Shown here one piece after another: positions 8,520-17,641 of a stretch of 64,000 nucleotides of DNA. The notes under the pieces were generated by a model. The model searched no databases. It had not been told where the DNA came from and worked only from the letters and a program-made list of their open reading frames with translations. A program made the translations under genes and the position numbers. Location: NCBI RefSeq assembly GCF_001558155.1, contig NZ_LOAS01000011.1, forward strand, positions 172,630 to 236,629, in the 5' to 3' direction. The stretch is from Aliiruegeria sabulilitoris (GTDB taxonomy: Bacteria; Pseudomonadota; Alphaproteobacteria; Rhodobacterales; Rhodobacteraceae). Each line of letters opens with the position of its first letter. Position 1 is the stretch's first letter.

Positions 8520-8638
8520 TGGCCTGCTCCACCAACCAAGGCACAGAGTGGCGGCCTGTTCCGACCGCTCCTGCCATGCGCGTTTCCTATACAGAATCGC
8601 ATGCATTTCGGACGATTTACCCAAGAATTCCGTTTAAT

Positions 8639-8658
8639 TTGCCGAATAATTTCGGCAA
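8639..8658. promoter_or_regulatory. inverted repeat, likely operator between decarboxylase and Lrp genes
   Basis: TTGCCGAA at 8639-8646 and TTCGGCAA at 8651-8658 form a perfect eight-base inverted repeat around TAAT. It sits between the divergent decarboxylase (start 8519) and Lrp-type regulator (start 8660 or 8684). Two further TTTCGG/TTTACC-like half sites lie around 8606-8622. Lrp/AsnC proteins bind 15-17 bp degenerate dyads, so this is the best candidate site. Confidence 0.7.
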
Positions 8659-8659
8659 C

Positions 8660-9115
8660 ATGACGAAAAGATCAGGCAGATTGATGGACGATCTCGACAA
8701 GACATTGCTGTCAGCCCTGGCCGCAGACAGCTCCACCCCGATCTCCCAGCTTGCAAGGCAGGCCGGCGTGGCACGTTCGACCGTCCAGGCCCGGATCGAG
8801 CGGCTTCAGCATTCCGGTGTAATCGCCGGCTACACGATCCGGTTGGGAGAACCTGCCGAACGCCGCCGGATTCGAGCGACCGTTCTGCTGCATGTCGAGC
8901 CGCGCAGCGCGGCCGCGCTTGTCCAGCGGCTCAAGGCGATGCCGGAAGTCGAAGCCTGCCACAGCACCACCGGCCGCGTAGATCTGATCCTGCAGCTCGT
9001 GGCCGAGACAACCGGCGAGCTGGACGAGGCGCTGGACCGGATCGGCGCCATTCCCGGCGTGCGCGACACGGAATCGCTCATCCACCTGTCCAGCAAGTTC
9101 GATCGCCGAACCTAG
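8660..9115 (+). CDS. Lrp/AsnC-family transcriptional regulator
   Basis: 151 residues from the ATG at 8660; an internal ATG at 8684 (MDDLDKTLLSALAADSSTPI) fits the usual family start better and would leave the palindrome clear of the coding region. It has an N-terminal helix-turn-helix (LARQAGVARSTVQARIERLQ) and a C-terminal RAM domain with VEACHSTTGRVDLILQL, which normally senses an amino acid. Context suggests it controls the divergent ornithine/lysine decarboxylase and perhaps itself. Its stop overlaps by four bases the end of the convergent deacetylase-fold gene. Confidence 0.88.
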   Translation: MTKRSGRLMDDLDKTLLSALAADSSTPISQLARQAGVARSTVQARIERLQHSGVIAGYTIRLGEPAERRRIRATVLLHVEPRSAAALVQRLKAMPEVEACHSTTGRVDLILQLVAETTGELDEALDRIGAIPGVRDTESLIHLSSKFDRRT

Positions 9116-10320
9116 CCCAGCCCCTCGCGCTGCCGCAGGAAGGACAGCCTGTCGCGCAACTCGGAGCGAATCGCGCCGTCGCGCGGGGCGTCCCGCAGCG
9201 TGGTGAACCAATGCGTCGGAGGATTGCGGCCAAGCCGGTGGCCATCCCACGCGATGGCCCGCAGGACGGCCTCGCCCTCGGGCGGCAGCCGGTCCGGGAT
9301 CTCGATCCCGTTCAGCACCGCCCAGACGCCCGTCCAGAGCCGCCCGACAGACCACGGGTTATAGCCACCGCCACCGAGCACGAGATAGCGCGGCGCGAGC
9401 GGCCGCAGCGCCGCGACGATCTCCCAATGGGCATTGTTGGACAGTGAAAGCTGCGAGAGCGGGTCCTCCTCGACGGCATCCGCCCCGCATTGCAGCACGA
9501 TTGCCTCCGGCGCGAAGCGGTCGACCAGTGGCAGGATCAGCGTCTCGCGGATCAGGGCCATCTCCGTGTCGTTCAACCCGCGCGGCACCGGCAGGTTGAC
9601 CGCGGACCCGCCCGCATCCTCCCCAAGATCGCCGGTAAACGGCCAGCGCCGCTCCTCGTGAACCGAGATCATCAAGGTTTCGGGATCGCCGGCAAGGCCC
9701 ATCTCGACCCCGTCGGGATGATGCGCGTCGATGTCGATATAGACGATCCGGCGAATCCCGTTCCGCCGCAGCGACAGGATGCCGAGCACCGGATCGTTCA
9801 GGTAGCAGAACCCGTTGGCCCGCGCCGGCATGCCGTGATGCGTCCCGCCGGCCGGGTGGTGGATCACCCCGCCCTGCGCCAGAAGCTCGCCGGCAAGGAT
9901 CGAGCCCCCCGCCCCGGTGGCGGGTCGCCGGAAGATCTCCGCGTAGACCGGGTTCGAATGGGTGCCGAGCCCGAAACGGTCGCGCGTTTCCGTCGAAACC
10001 TGCTGCTCGGCCTCGGCCTTGACCAGGGCCGCGAGATAGGACGGGTCATGCCAATGGCTGAGCGCGGCGGGTTTGGCACGCGGTGACGTGATGTAGCTCT
10101 CGCTACCGAGCCAGCCCAGCGTGCGGGTCAGGTCCATCACCGTCGAGACCCTCGGCACCCGTAGGGGGTGCCAGGCCCCGTAGCTAGATCCGCGATAGAT
10201 CTCCGAGCCGATGAAACCGGTGAAACCGCCCTTCATATGCCGCGTATCGATAGCGTCCCCCGTCTCTGAACCCTGCCCGTTTTCCAAGTCGTACCGTTCC
10301 TCCAACTGGCGGTTTTTCAC
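9112..10320 (-). CDS. histone deacetylase superfamily amidohydrolase (AcuC/acetylpolyamine type)
   Basis: Up to 402 residues from a GTG at 10320; a start at ATG 10236 (MKGGFTGFIGSEIYR) would give 374 residues and is also plausible, as neither has a strong ribosome site. Catalytic features of the zinc deacetylase fold are present: the His pair in GGTHHGMPARANGFCYLND (161-162), the zinc ligands in IDIDAHHPDG (Asp198, His200), and a distal GADAVEEDPLSQL. It should deacetylate acetyl-lysine or N-acetyl polyamines. Lying next to a decarboxylase and Lrp regulator, an acetylpolyamine substrate is attractive but inferred. Confidence 0.82.
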   Translation of the reverse strand: MKNRQLEERYDLENGQGSETGDAIDTRHMKGGFTGFIGSEIYRGSSYGAWHPLRVPRVSTVMDLTRTLGWLGSESYITSPRAKPAALSHWHDPSYLAALVKAEAEQQVSTETRDRFGLGTHSNPVYAEIFRRPATGAGGSILAGELLAQGGVIHHPAGGTHHGMPARANGFCYLNDPVLGILSLRRNGIRRIVYIDIDAHHPDGVEMGLAGDPETLMISVHEERRWPFTGDLGEDAGGSAVNLPVPRGLNDTEMALIRETLILPLVDRFAPEAIVLQCGADAVEEDPLSQLSLSNNAHWEIVAALRPLAPRYLVLGGGGYNPWSVGRLWTGVWAVLNGIEIPDRLPPEGEAVLRAIAWDGHRLGRNPPTHWFTTLRDAPRDGAIRSELRDRLSFLRQREGLG

Positions 10321-10531
10321 TCTGGCGCATCGACCGCCCGTCGGCCTGTTTTCTCTCGCAAAAATCGTTGCATTCGGGCCGATTTTTACTATCTAGATCG
10401 AATCAATTTCGTCGCAAAGCTGGAACAGAACCGTCGCAGGTGATACCTAGGGTATAACCAAGACTGAATAGGCGCCGCCAGAAATCACAAGGAACCATCC
10501 GCCACGAGGGCGATGCGGTAATAGGTAACCC

Positions 10532-10999
10532 GTGCAAGAGAATTTCAAACTTCCCAAGGGACTGACAGCGGACAAGGATGTCCGGACCCAATATGGAGCG
10601 CTTTGCTATCGTGTCGTTAACGGCAAGCCTCAGGTTCTGTTGATAACGTCTCGCACAAGCCGCCGCTGGATCATCCCGAAGGGCTGGCCGATGCGCAACG
10701 TGACCCCGGATGGCGCAGCAAAGATCGAAGCCTGGGAAGAAGCCGGTGTTCGCGGCAAGGCCGAGCAGGACTGCATCGGCTATTTCAGCTATATCAAGGT
10801 AGCCGAGGCCAAGGGCGAGAAGGACCTGCCCTGTGTTGTCTGCGTCTTCCCGGTCAAGGTGAAGTCGCTCGCCAAGGATTTTCCAGAGTGCAACCAACGC
10901 CGTCGCAAGTGGTTCTCGCCAAAGCAGGCCAGCAAGAAAGTAGCCGAGCCGGAATTGCGGGAGATCCTGCGGAATTTCGACCCGGGCAAGGCTCGTTAG
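10532..10999 (+). CDS. Nudix hydrolase
   Basis: 155 residues from a GTG at 10532; no in-frame ATG is available upstream. The Nudix box spans about residues 51-73 (GWPMRNVTPDGAAKIEAWEE). It keeps the metal-binding E-x-x-E-E core but has Val and Ile at the first Glu and Arg positions of the canonical pattern, a variant typical of the short alphaproteobacterial Nudix/diadenosine-polyphosphate group. Preceding RRWIIPKG is also typical. It probably hydrolyses a nucleoside diphosphate-linked compound in the cytosol. Its substrate cannot be read from sequence. Confidence 0.86.
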   Translation: MQENFKLPKGLTADKDVRTQYGALCYRVVNGKPQVLLITSRTSRRWIIPKGWPMRNVTPDGAAKIEAWEEAGVRGKAEQDCIGYFSYIKVAEAKGEKDLPCVVCVFPVKVKSLAKDFPECNQRRRKWFSPKQASKKVAEPELREILRNFDPGKAR

Positions 11000-11057
11000 A
11001 GACCCCGACGCGCACGCCCTTTGAAATTCTCGCAGTCAGGCGTTACATCTGAAGAGC

Positions 11058-11501
11058 ATGATCAAGTACAGCCTCATATGCGCCGACGGGCACCGCTTCG
11101 AAAGCTGGTTTGCGTCGGCCAATGCCTTCGAAAAGCTTGTCGCTTCGGGGATGGTGAGTTGTGCTGTCTGTGGCTCCGAAAAGGTCGAAAAAGCGATGAT
11201 GGCGCCGAATGTGAAATCCAGCGAGCGGAAGGCAGAACCCGCCTGCCCGGACACCGAACACCCGCTTTCCGCGCCCGCCACGACCGCCGAAAAGGCAATC
11301 GCCGAGCTGCGCAAGCGGGTCGAAGCCGAAAGCGACTATGTCGGCCGCGATTTCGCCCGCGAAGCCCGCGCCATTCACGAGGGCGAGGCGCCGAAACGCT
11401 CGATCCATGGCGAGGCCAACATGCAGGAAGCCAGAAGCCTGATCGAAGACGGCGTGCCGGTCGCCCCGCTGCCCTTCGCTCCGCGCCGCAAGACGAACTG
11501 A
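11058..11501 (+). CDS. DUF1178 family protein
   Basis: 147 residues. The N-terminal MIKYSLICADGHRFESWF, followed by a CAVCG knuckle, is diagnostic of DUF1178, a short alpha- and betaproteobacterial family of unknown function. One Cys near residue 8 and two in CAVCGS could form a zinc knuckle. The middle (ERKAEPACPDTEHPLSAP) is low complexity. It follows the Nudix gene by 58 bp on the same strand and may be co-transcribed. It ends six bp from the convergent ceramidase-like gene. Confidence 0.85.
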   Translation: MIKYSLICADGHRFESWFASANAFEKLVASGMVSCAVCGSEKVEKAMMAPNVKSSERKAEPACPDTEHPLSAPATTAEKAIAELRKRVEAESDYVGRDFAREARAIHEGEAPKRSIHGEANMQEARSLIEDGVPVAPLPFAPRRKTN

Positions 11502-11506
11502 GCCCG

Positions 11507-12163
11507 TCAGGCGCGCCGCTCAACCATGTGACGGCGATAGACCTCGATCATCCAGCCCAGCATGATCCCGTTCAGGATATGCCACAGGAAATGCGTGCCC
11601 AGCGGGAAGCTGGCGCAGAGCGCCTCGTCCACCGAACGGAACCCCAGCGAGGCGCAGAGGATCCCCGCCCCGAAGGCCAATCCCCCCGCTGTCCGGGGCG
11701 CACGCCTGCGCAAGCCGATGGCGTAGAGCGCGATCAGCAGCGGCACCGGCCAGTACCCCGCCGAGACCTCAAAGAAGGGAAGCTTTTGAAACAGCGGCAG
11801 CGTGAGCGCGGCGAAGGGGAAGAACCCGGTCGTCGCCAGCAAGGCCCACGGCCACGAGAGGTTCCAGAAATCACGGTTGGCCGCGAAAATGTAGAGCAGG
11901 ATGAAGAGGGCGATTGGCGTGGTGTCCGCGATCGCTCCCCAAATCGTCGCGTGGGTGTGAAACAGGTAGGAGCCGATACCGATCGCCGCGAGGACCACGC
12001 ACATACCGACAGCGAACGGCAATCCCTGTCCGCGCACCCGCCGCCAGAGCAGGAAGGCCGCGATCAGGAAGGCCGCATTGGTGAGCGCATTCACCGGCTC
12101 CGACCAATAGGTAAAATCGGTCCGTTCACAATATCCATCGACCTGCCGCAATAGGCCTTCCAT
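11507..12163 (-). CDS. ceramidase-like (CREST superfamily) membrane hydrolase
   Basis: 218 residues from the ATG at 12163, chosen because GGAGGG lies just upstream; an upstream in-frame start would overlap it. Seven hydrophobic segments span the protein. Conserved CREST-type residues are visible: the early YCERTDFTYWSEPVNALTN, the central GSYLFHTHATIWGAIADTTPI, and the late GTHFLWHILNGIMLGWM. The His, Asp and Ser residues in these match the zinc site of alkaline ceramidases and PAQR-like proteins. The substrate is probably a membrane amide lipid. It is divergent from the UPF0173 gene. Confidence 0.8.
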   Translation of the reverse strand: MEGLLRQVDGYCERTDFTYWSEPVNALTNAAFLIAAFLLWRRVRGQGLPFAVGMCVVLAAIGIGSYLFHTHATIWGAIADTTPIALFILLYIFAANRDFWNLSWPWALLATTGFFPFAALTLPLFQKLPFFEVSAGYWPVPLLIALYAIGLRRRAPRTAGGLAFGAGILCASLGFRSVDEALCASFPLGTHFLWHILNGIMLGWMIEVYRRHMVERRA

Positions 12164-12224
12164 TCCGATCCCTCCGCGATAGGCTCGCCCCTGCAATGCT
12201 TAGCTCTTTGGGAGGAGGAGACAA

Positions 12225-12917
12225 ATGAAGATCACCTGGCTTGGCCATTCCGGCTTCCGTATCGAGATCGCGGATCAGGTTCTGCTGATCGATCCCTGGC
12301 TCACGGGCAACCCGTCCTTCCCCGAAACCCGCCGCGCCGAGGCGGTTGCCGGCGCCACCCACATCCTGCTCACCCACGGCCATGGCGACCATTCCGCCGA
12401 CGCGCTGGCGCTGTCGAAGGAACTCGGCGCGCCGATTGTCGGCATCTATGACCTGATGAGCCATTGGGAAGCCACCGAAGGCGCCAATGTCATCGGCTTC
12501 AACAAGGGCGGCACGGTGGCCCTTGGCGGGATCGCGGTGACAATGGTGAACGCGGTTCATTCCTCCTCGCTCGGATCCGAGGCGGGGCCGATCTATGCCG
12601 GAGGCGAGGCCGGCTTCATGATCAGCGGCGAAGGGCACACGATCTATGTCTCCGGAGATACCGATGTGACTGCCGATATGGGCGTCTGGGCAGAGCTGCA
12701 TCAGCCCGATATCGGCATCCTCTGCGCGGGTGGCCATTTCACCATGGACATGAAGCGCGCCGCCTTCGCTGCCCGCAAGTTCTTCGACTTCAAGGTCGTG
12801 ATCCCCTGCCATTACCGGACCTTCCCGCTGCTGGAACAGTCCGCCGAAGCGCTGATCGAAGCGCTGCCCGGCGTGGAGGTAAAGACGCCCGAAGTCATGG
12901 AACCCGTCGGGATCTGA
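12225..12917 (+). CDS. UPF0173 metallo-beta-lactamase-fold hydrolase
   Basis: 230 residues, usual length for UPF0173. It opens MKITWLGHSGFRIEI and carries the metal motif THGHGDH (His51, His53, Asp55, His56), with further ligands in SGDTDVT and PCHYRTFP. The fold binds two metals and cleaves phosphodiester, ester or thioester bonds; the natural substrate of this family is not established. A strong GGGAGGAGG ribosome site precedes the ATG. It is convergent with tadA. Confidence 0.88.
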   Translation: MKITWLGHSGFRIEIADQVLLIDPWLTGNPSFPETRRAEAVAGATHILLTHGHGDHSADALALSKELGAPIVGIYDLMSHWEATEGANVIGFNKGGTVALGGIAVTMVNAVHSSSLGSEAGPIYAGGEAGFMISGEGHTIYVSGDTDVTADMGVWAELHQPDIGILCAGGHFTMDMKRAAFAARKFFDFKVVIPCHYRTFPLLEQSAEALIEALPGVEVKTPEVMEPVGI

Positions 12918-12936
12918 CCGAAATGCGCCGCTCGGT

Positions 12937-13389
12937 TTACCGCCGGGCGGCAAAGAAATCCTTCAACAGGCGCTCCGCCTCCTCCGCCCGGATGCCGTCA
13001 TAGACCTCCGGTACATGATGGGCCTGCGGATGCGAGAAAATGCGCGGTCCCTGCGCCACGCCGCCGGATTTGGGGTCTGCCGCGCCGTAATAGAGCCGCG
13101 CGATCCGCGCCGCCGAGATGACCATCGCACAGGCTGGGCAAGGCTCCAGCGTCACGTAGAGATCATGCCCCGGCAGCCGCTCGGACCCCGTCGCCGCACA
13201 GGCTGCGCGGATCACCAGCACCTCGGCATGCGCCGTCGGGTCACTGAGTTCGCGGGTCCGGTTGCCATCCCGCGCCACGACGCGGCCCATTGGGTCCACC
13301 AGCACCGCGCCCACGGGCACCTCCCCGCGCGCAGCGGCAGCGCGGGCTTCCTCCAGAGCAATGTCCATATGGCTGGTGAATGGGCTCAT
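12937..13389 (-). CDS. tadA: tRNA-specific adenosine deaminase TadA
   Basis: 150 residues from the ATG at 13389 (MSPFTSHMDIALEEAR); an in-frame start at 13410 is less likely. It converts A34 to inosine in tRNA-Arg(ACG). The zinc site is complete: HAE at 54-56 and PCPAC at 83-87. The family-typical NRTREL and DPTAHAEVL are present. It is divergent from the pseudouridine synthase gene, with 62 bp between starts. Confidence 0.94.
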   Translation of the reverse strand: MSPFTSHMDIALEEARAAAARGEVPVGAVLVDPMGRVVARDGNRTRELSDPTAHAEVLVIRAACAATGSERLPGHDLYVTLEPCPACAMVISAARIARLYYGAADPKSGGVAQGPRIFSHPQAHHVPEVYDGIRAEEAERLLKDFFAARR

Positions 13390-13451
13390 TCTCCTCCCCT
13401 GCCCTGCCACGGCGCTCTTGGCAAGGCCACGGTGGCAGCGTATCGGAGAGC

Positions 13452-14246
13452 ATGACCCAGAATTCAGAAGCCCCCAAGGATGGCGACCGTATCGCCAAGG
13501 TGATCGCCCGTGCCGGCCATGCCTCGCGCCGCGAAGCCGAGCGCATGATCGAAGCCGGCCGCGTGACCGTGAACGGCAAGAAGATCGACAGCCCGGCCCT
13601 CAACGTGACTGCCGCGGACAGCATCACCATCGACGGACAAACGCTCGCCGAAACCGAGCCGCCGCGCCTCTGGCTCTATCACAAGCCCGCGGGGCTCGTG
13701 ACCACGGCGCGAGACGAAAAGGGCCGGCCTACCGTCTTCGATTCTCTGCCCGAAGACATGCCACGCGTGCTTTCTGTCGGCCGGTTGGATCTTACCTCCG
13801 AAGGGCTTCTGCTGCTGACCAATGACGGCGCAATCAAGCGGCGGCTGGAGCTGCCCTCGACGGGTTGGGTGCGGAAATACCGCGTCCGCGTCAATGGTCG
13901 CCCGGAAGACAAGACCTTCGAGCCACTCCGCAAGGGCATCGTGATCGAAGGCGAGCGTTTCCAGCCAATGAGCGTCACGCTCGACCGCCAGCAGGCCTCC
14001 AATGCCTGGATCACGGTCGGCATTCGCGAGGGCCGCAACCGCGAGATCCGCCGCGCCATGGAAACCGTGGGCCTGCCCGTGAACCGGCTGATCCGCATAA
14101 GCTATGGCCCGTTCCGCCTGGGCGACCTCAAGCCGGGCGAGGTCGAGGAAGTGAAAGGGCGTGTTCTGCGGGACCAACTCGGTCTGGACAAGGAATTCGA
14201 ACCGATTTCGGAACCAAAGCGCCGTCCGCAACGTAAGCGCCGCTAA
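13452..14246 (+). CDS. RluB/RsuA-type pseudouridine synthase
   Basis: 264 residues from the ATG at 13452 with GGAGAG just upstream. An S4 RNA-binding domain occupies about residues 10-60 (RIAKVIARAGHASRREAERM). The catalytic domain has GRLDLTSEGLLLLTND with Asp113, and the late GRNREIRR motif of the RsuA/RluB/E/F subfamily. It isomerises uridine in rRNA, most likely 23S position 2605 as in RluB. The C-terminus is a short basic tail. It is divergent from tadA. Confidence 0.9.
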   Translation: MTQNSEAPKDGDRIAKVIARAGHASRREAERMIEAGRVTVNGKKIDSPALNVTAADSITIDGQTLAETEPPRLWLYHKPAGLVTTARDEKGRPTVFDSLPEDMPRVLSVGRLDLTSEGLLLLTNDGAIKRRLELPSTGWVRKYRVRVNGRPEDKTFEPLRKGIVIEGERFQPMSVTLDRQQASNAWITVGIREGRNREIRRAMETVGLPVNRLIRISYGPFRLGDLKPGEVEEVKGRVLRDQLGLDKEFEPISEPKRRPQRKRR

Positions 14247-14319
14247 AGATGGCGAAGGCTTAACTCTGCGCTCGTCCCCAGTTCTGAGCCGCTTTTCGGG
14301 CTGGATTGTCGTTCGGTCG

Positions 14320-14480
14320 CGCGCTAAGCGCGCGCCCCCCGCCTTTAACGCCTGCAAAACTGCCCGAACCAAACCGGGGCAGTCTCCACGTGTTGAATTC
14401 TTATGGTTTCTTGGATTGCGCCGAGCACCCTCGCCGAACGGGGGAGTGCATCTTCGATGTGCCGAAGAGCAGGAGCCCCC
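14320..14480. repeat. intergenic repeat unit, copy A (compare 55320-55430)
   Basis: The segment holds a GCGCGC-TAA-GCGCGC hairpin near 14322 and, further on, the 12-mer GCATCTTCGATG at 14448-14459, flanked by CCGAACGGGGGAG and GGAGCCCCC. The same hairpin, 12-mer and G-rich/C-rich flanks occur in the same order near 55.3 kb. I read it as a dispersed intergenic repeat. It lies in the 235-bp gap between convergent genes. Confidence 0.5.
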
Positions 14481-14481
14481 G

Positions 14482-15210
14482 TTATCGACATTCCATCGCA
14501 GCCGAAAACGAAGCACGCCCTTCATGCCGACCGATATCGCGGGTCAGCAGGGTTTTTCCGTCCAACCGGACGGCAAGGAGCCGCTGCCAATCCGCCGAGG
14601 CCAGCAGCATTTCCGGCCCGGCACTGCAATGGCGTATCCCTCCGGCAATATCACGTTCACCGATCTTGTGATTGGTAAAGCCCGCCGCCGAAGTCACTTC
14701 CGTCAGCTTGCCATCGGAATAGCGCCAGACCCGCAAGATCTTTGCAAGGTGCGGCCGGTCGACATAGGCAAGCTCAACCGTTCCGTCTCCGTTCAGATCG
14801 GCCACACCAACGGGCGCCAGCCAACGGAAGCGGGTTCCGATAAAGGGCGTTGCGGTCAGACGAACAGGCGTGTTGTCCGCCAGCCCCCACACTGCCAATC
14901 GCGCGCCGTTATCTCGATGGCTTTCGACCACCACCACTTCCGGGGCGCCGTCGCCGTCCAGGTCCGCAAGTCGCGGAGCGACATCTTCAAAGACCATCTC
15001 TTCGGGAAGCATGACATCGACCGCACGCGCGCCGCAAGACAGCCGCAGCGTTCCCCATTCGAGGTCATCCCCCAGAACGCCATGCGGATAGCGATCTGTC
15101 GGCTCCAGGTAGCTGGCGCCATCAATCGGGCGGTCACATATCTGCGCGCCCGCCGCCCCAGCCAGGTGAACAGCGAGAACGGCGAACGTGGCAAGCGCGA
15201 CCCGTAGCAC
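14482..15210 (-). CDS. secreted FG-GAP/VCBS repeat protein
   Basis: 242 residues with a signal peptide (residues 1-22, cleaved after GAAGA). Two calcium-loop repeats are clear: LADLDGDGAPEVVVVE and VADLNGDGTVELAYVD, the D-x-D-G-D-x-x-x-E/D signature of integrin-like beta-propeller blades. Several further degenerate blades fill the rest. No enzyme domain is attached, so a binding or structural role outside the cytoplasm is inferred. Four cysteines could make disulphides. It is followed after three bp by the ferredoxin gene on the same strand, upstream in transcription. Confidence 0.82.
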   Translation of the reverse strand: MLRVALATFAVLAVHLAGAAGAQICDRPIDGASYLEPTDRYPHGVLGDDLEWGTLRLSCGARAVDVMLPEEMVFEDVAPRLADLDGDGAPEVVVVESHRDNGARLAVWGLADNTPVRLTATPFIGTRFRWLAPVGVADLNGDGTVELAYVDRPHLAKILRVWRYSDGKLTEVTSAAGFTNHKIGERDIAGGIRHCSAGPEMLLASADWQRLLAVRLDGKTLLTRDIGRHEGRASFSAAMECR

Positions 15211-15213
15211 CGA

Positions 15214-16047
<834 letters not shown>

Positions 16048-16161
16048 GTCGCATCGGCCACAGCAGGCGCCCGGAAATCTGGCGACGGCGCGGACGGGCT
16101 TGCCCGAAACGGTCGACCGGATAGTCTGCCGCGAATCCGCTTCTCAACCCGTCCGAACAAA

Positions 16162-16698
16162 ATGATGATCCGCCCGGCCCTGCTCCTCGCATTGCTTGCC
16201 CTGCCAGCCTGCAGCCCGGGCCTTCCGGAGGTTGCGCATCTGCAGCAAGCCGACCAGATTGACTCGCGCGATGCCTCCGGGCCGCCTGACGCCGCACCCG
16301 GTACCTGCTGGGGTCGTGATGAAACCCCGGCACGGCTACAGACCATCACCGAAGAGATCATCGTCACACCGGCAGTTCTCGATGCCGATGGCAACGTGAC
16401 AACCCCTGCTGTGACACAAACCGAGTCCCGGCAGGAAATCGTCGAAGAGCGCCGCGAACTCTGGTTCGAAACGCCCTGCCCGAACAGTTTTACACCCGAT
16501 GTCGTCGCCTCGCTGCAACGCGCGCTCCAGGCCCGCGGTTATTACGCGGGCGATATCAATGGTGCGCTCGACAGCGCGACACGCAGCGCAATTCGCAACT
16601 ACCAGAAGCCGCAGGGACTGAACTCTTCGGTCCTTTCGTTGACTGCCGCGCGACAACTCGGGCTCGTCGCCATCGCAGTGCCGGAAGACCCCGCGTAG
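16162..16698 (+). CDS. lipoprotein with peptidoglycan-binding domain
   Basis: 178 residues. The lipobox LPAC at about 14-17 ends a lipoprotein signal peptide, so the protein should be lipid-anchored in the outer or inner membrane. Residues about 110-165 form a peptidoglycan_binding_1 domain (SLQRALQARGYYAGDINGAL, then a helical ATRSAIRNYQK). Residues 60-100 are repetitive T/V/E-rich (ITEEIIVTPAVLDADGNVTT) and may form a stalk. No catalytic domain is present. It probably links membrane and cell wall. Confidence 0.85.
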   Translation: MMIRPALLLALLALPACSPGLPEVAHLQQADQIDSRDASGPPDAAPGTCWGRDETPARLQTITEEIIVTPAVLDADGNVTTPAVTQTESRQEIVEERRELWFETPCPNSFTPDVVASLQRALQARGYYAGDINGALDSATRSAIRNYQKPQGLNSSVLSLTAARQLGLVAIAVPEDPA

Positions 16699-17095
16699 CT
16701 CTGGCCGCCGCAGCGCCTTGCGTGACCGGGCCCGTCAGGCCCCTTCTGACCGGTTCGCCCGACATCGACGCATGGACCTTCCAGCCCAAGAAGGCCCAAA
16801 ACCACTGAATTTCCTTCACGCGTCCGTAAGCTCATGTGCGCCCGACGCCTGTCAGCTTCCTCCAGAAGGCCGCGGATCGGCCCCCAGTCCGCACGCAGCC
16901 CAACAAAAAGAGGACATGGAATCCGAGCGCATCCGACAACCCCACTCGAGCATCCGTGATGTGCGCAAATGCGCAGCTTCCTCAGAATTTTGGAAGGTTT
17001 TGCATCTTTCAGAACGCACCATCTGATCATCACCAACGGCGCAACGAGGCGCCGACAGACAGAAACGAAACAAGACACGATTAAAGGACCAAATC
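16699..17095. other. 397-bp gap with no supported gene
   Basis: No open frame here has a plausible start, ribosome site and protein-like composition. The last ~100 bp carry the leader of the secreted-repeat gene, ending in AAAGGACC before the ATG. I see no clear hairpin terminator for the lipoprotein gene. Confidence 0.4.
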
Positions 17096-17587
17096 ATGAA
17101 ACGTACCGTGCTTTTCACCGCTCTCGCCCTGACCCTGGCCGGCCCGGCTCTCGCTTCCGACCAACTCGCCCGCTCTCTCGGCGTCGAAGCGGGGGCCTAT
17201 TCCACCGGCGAACTCATCGCCCTGCGCACCGCGCTCGAAAATGGCGAACATGCCAAGGTCAACGACATCCTGTCGGGCAGCATCACCAAGGGCCGCACCG
17301 ACAGCTCTGCGCAATTCGCGGCCTCGGTCGGTGCGGACAGCAACTACTCCACCGCAGACGTCATTGCCTTGCGCTCGGCACTCGAAGACAGCGAGCAACA
17401 GACGGCTCGGTTCATCCGCAACAGCGCGGGCGAGGATGAGGGCTTCGTCGCCTCCACCAAGAGCGGAATTTCTGCGGGCCAGGCACAGCTTGCCGCATCC
17501 CTTGGTGTCGATGCGTCCGACTACTCCCTTTCGGAACTGGTCAAGCTGAAAGCCGACCAATCCTCTGACAATGGCCGTGGCGACTAA
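17096..17587 (+). CDS. secreted protein with three ~21-residue repeats, function unknown
   Basis: 163 residues with a signal peptide cleaved after ALA (residue 20). The mature protein holds three copies of one motif: residues 23-44 (QLARSLGVEAGAYSTGELIA), 73-93 (QFAASVGADSNYSTADVIAL) and 131-152 (QLAASLGVDASDYSLSELVK). The shared pattern is Q-(L/F)-A-x-S-(L/V)-G-V-x-A-x-x-Y-S-x-x-E-L-(I/V)-x-L-(R/K), spaced 50-58 residues apart. The linkers are acidic and Gln/Ser rich. There are no cysteines. It probably sits in the periplasm or medium; I know no function for this motif. A strong terminator follows. Confidence 0.8.
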   Translation: MKRTVLFTALALTLAGPALASDQLARSLGVEAGAYSTGELIALRTALENGEHAKVNDILSGSITKGRTDSSAQFAASVGADSNYSTADVIALRSALEDSEQQTARFIRNSAGEDEGFVASTKSGISAGQAQLAASLGVDASDYSLSELVKLKADQSSDNGRGD

Positions 17588-17609
17588 GCTGGCCAGACAG
17601 TTCAAAACA

Positions 17610-17641
17610 GGGTCCGCCTTCATCAAGGCGGGCCTTTTTTT
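17610..17641 (+). terminator. Rho-independent terminator
   Basis: GTCCGCCTT-CATC-AAGGCGGGC forms a nine-pair GC-rich hairpin followed by a run of seven T. It ends the secreted-repeat gene transcript. Confidence 0.9.
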
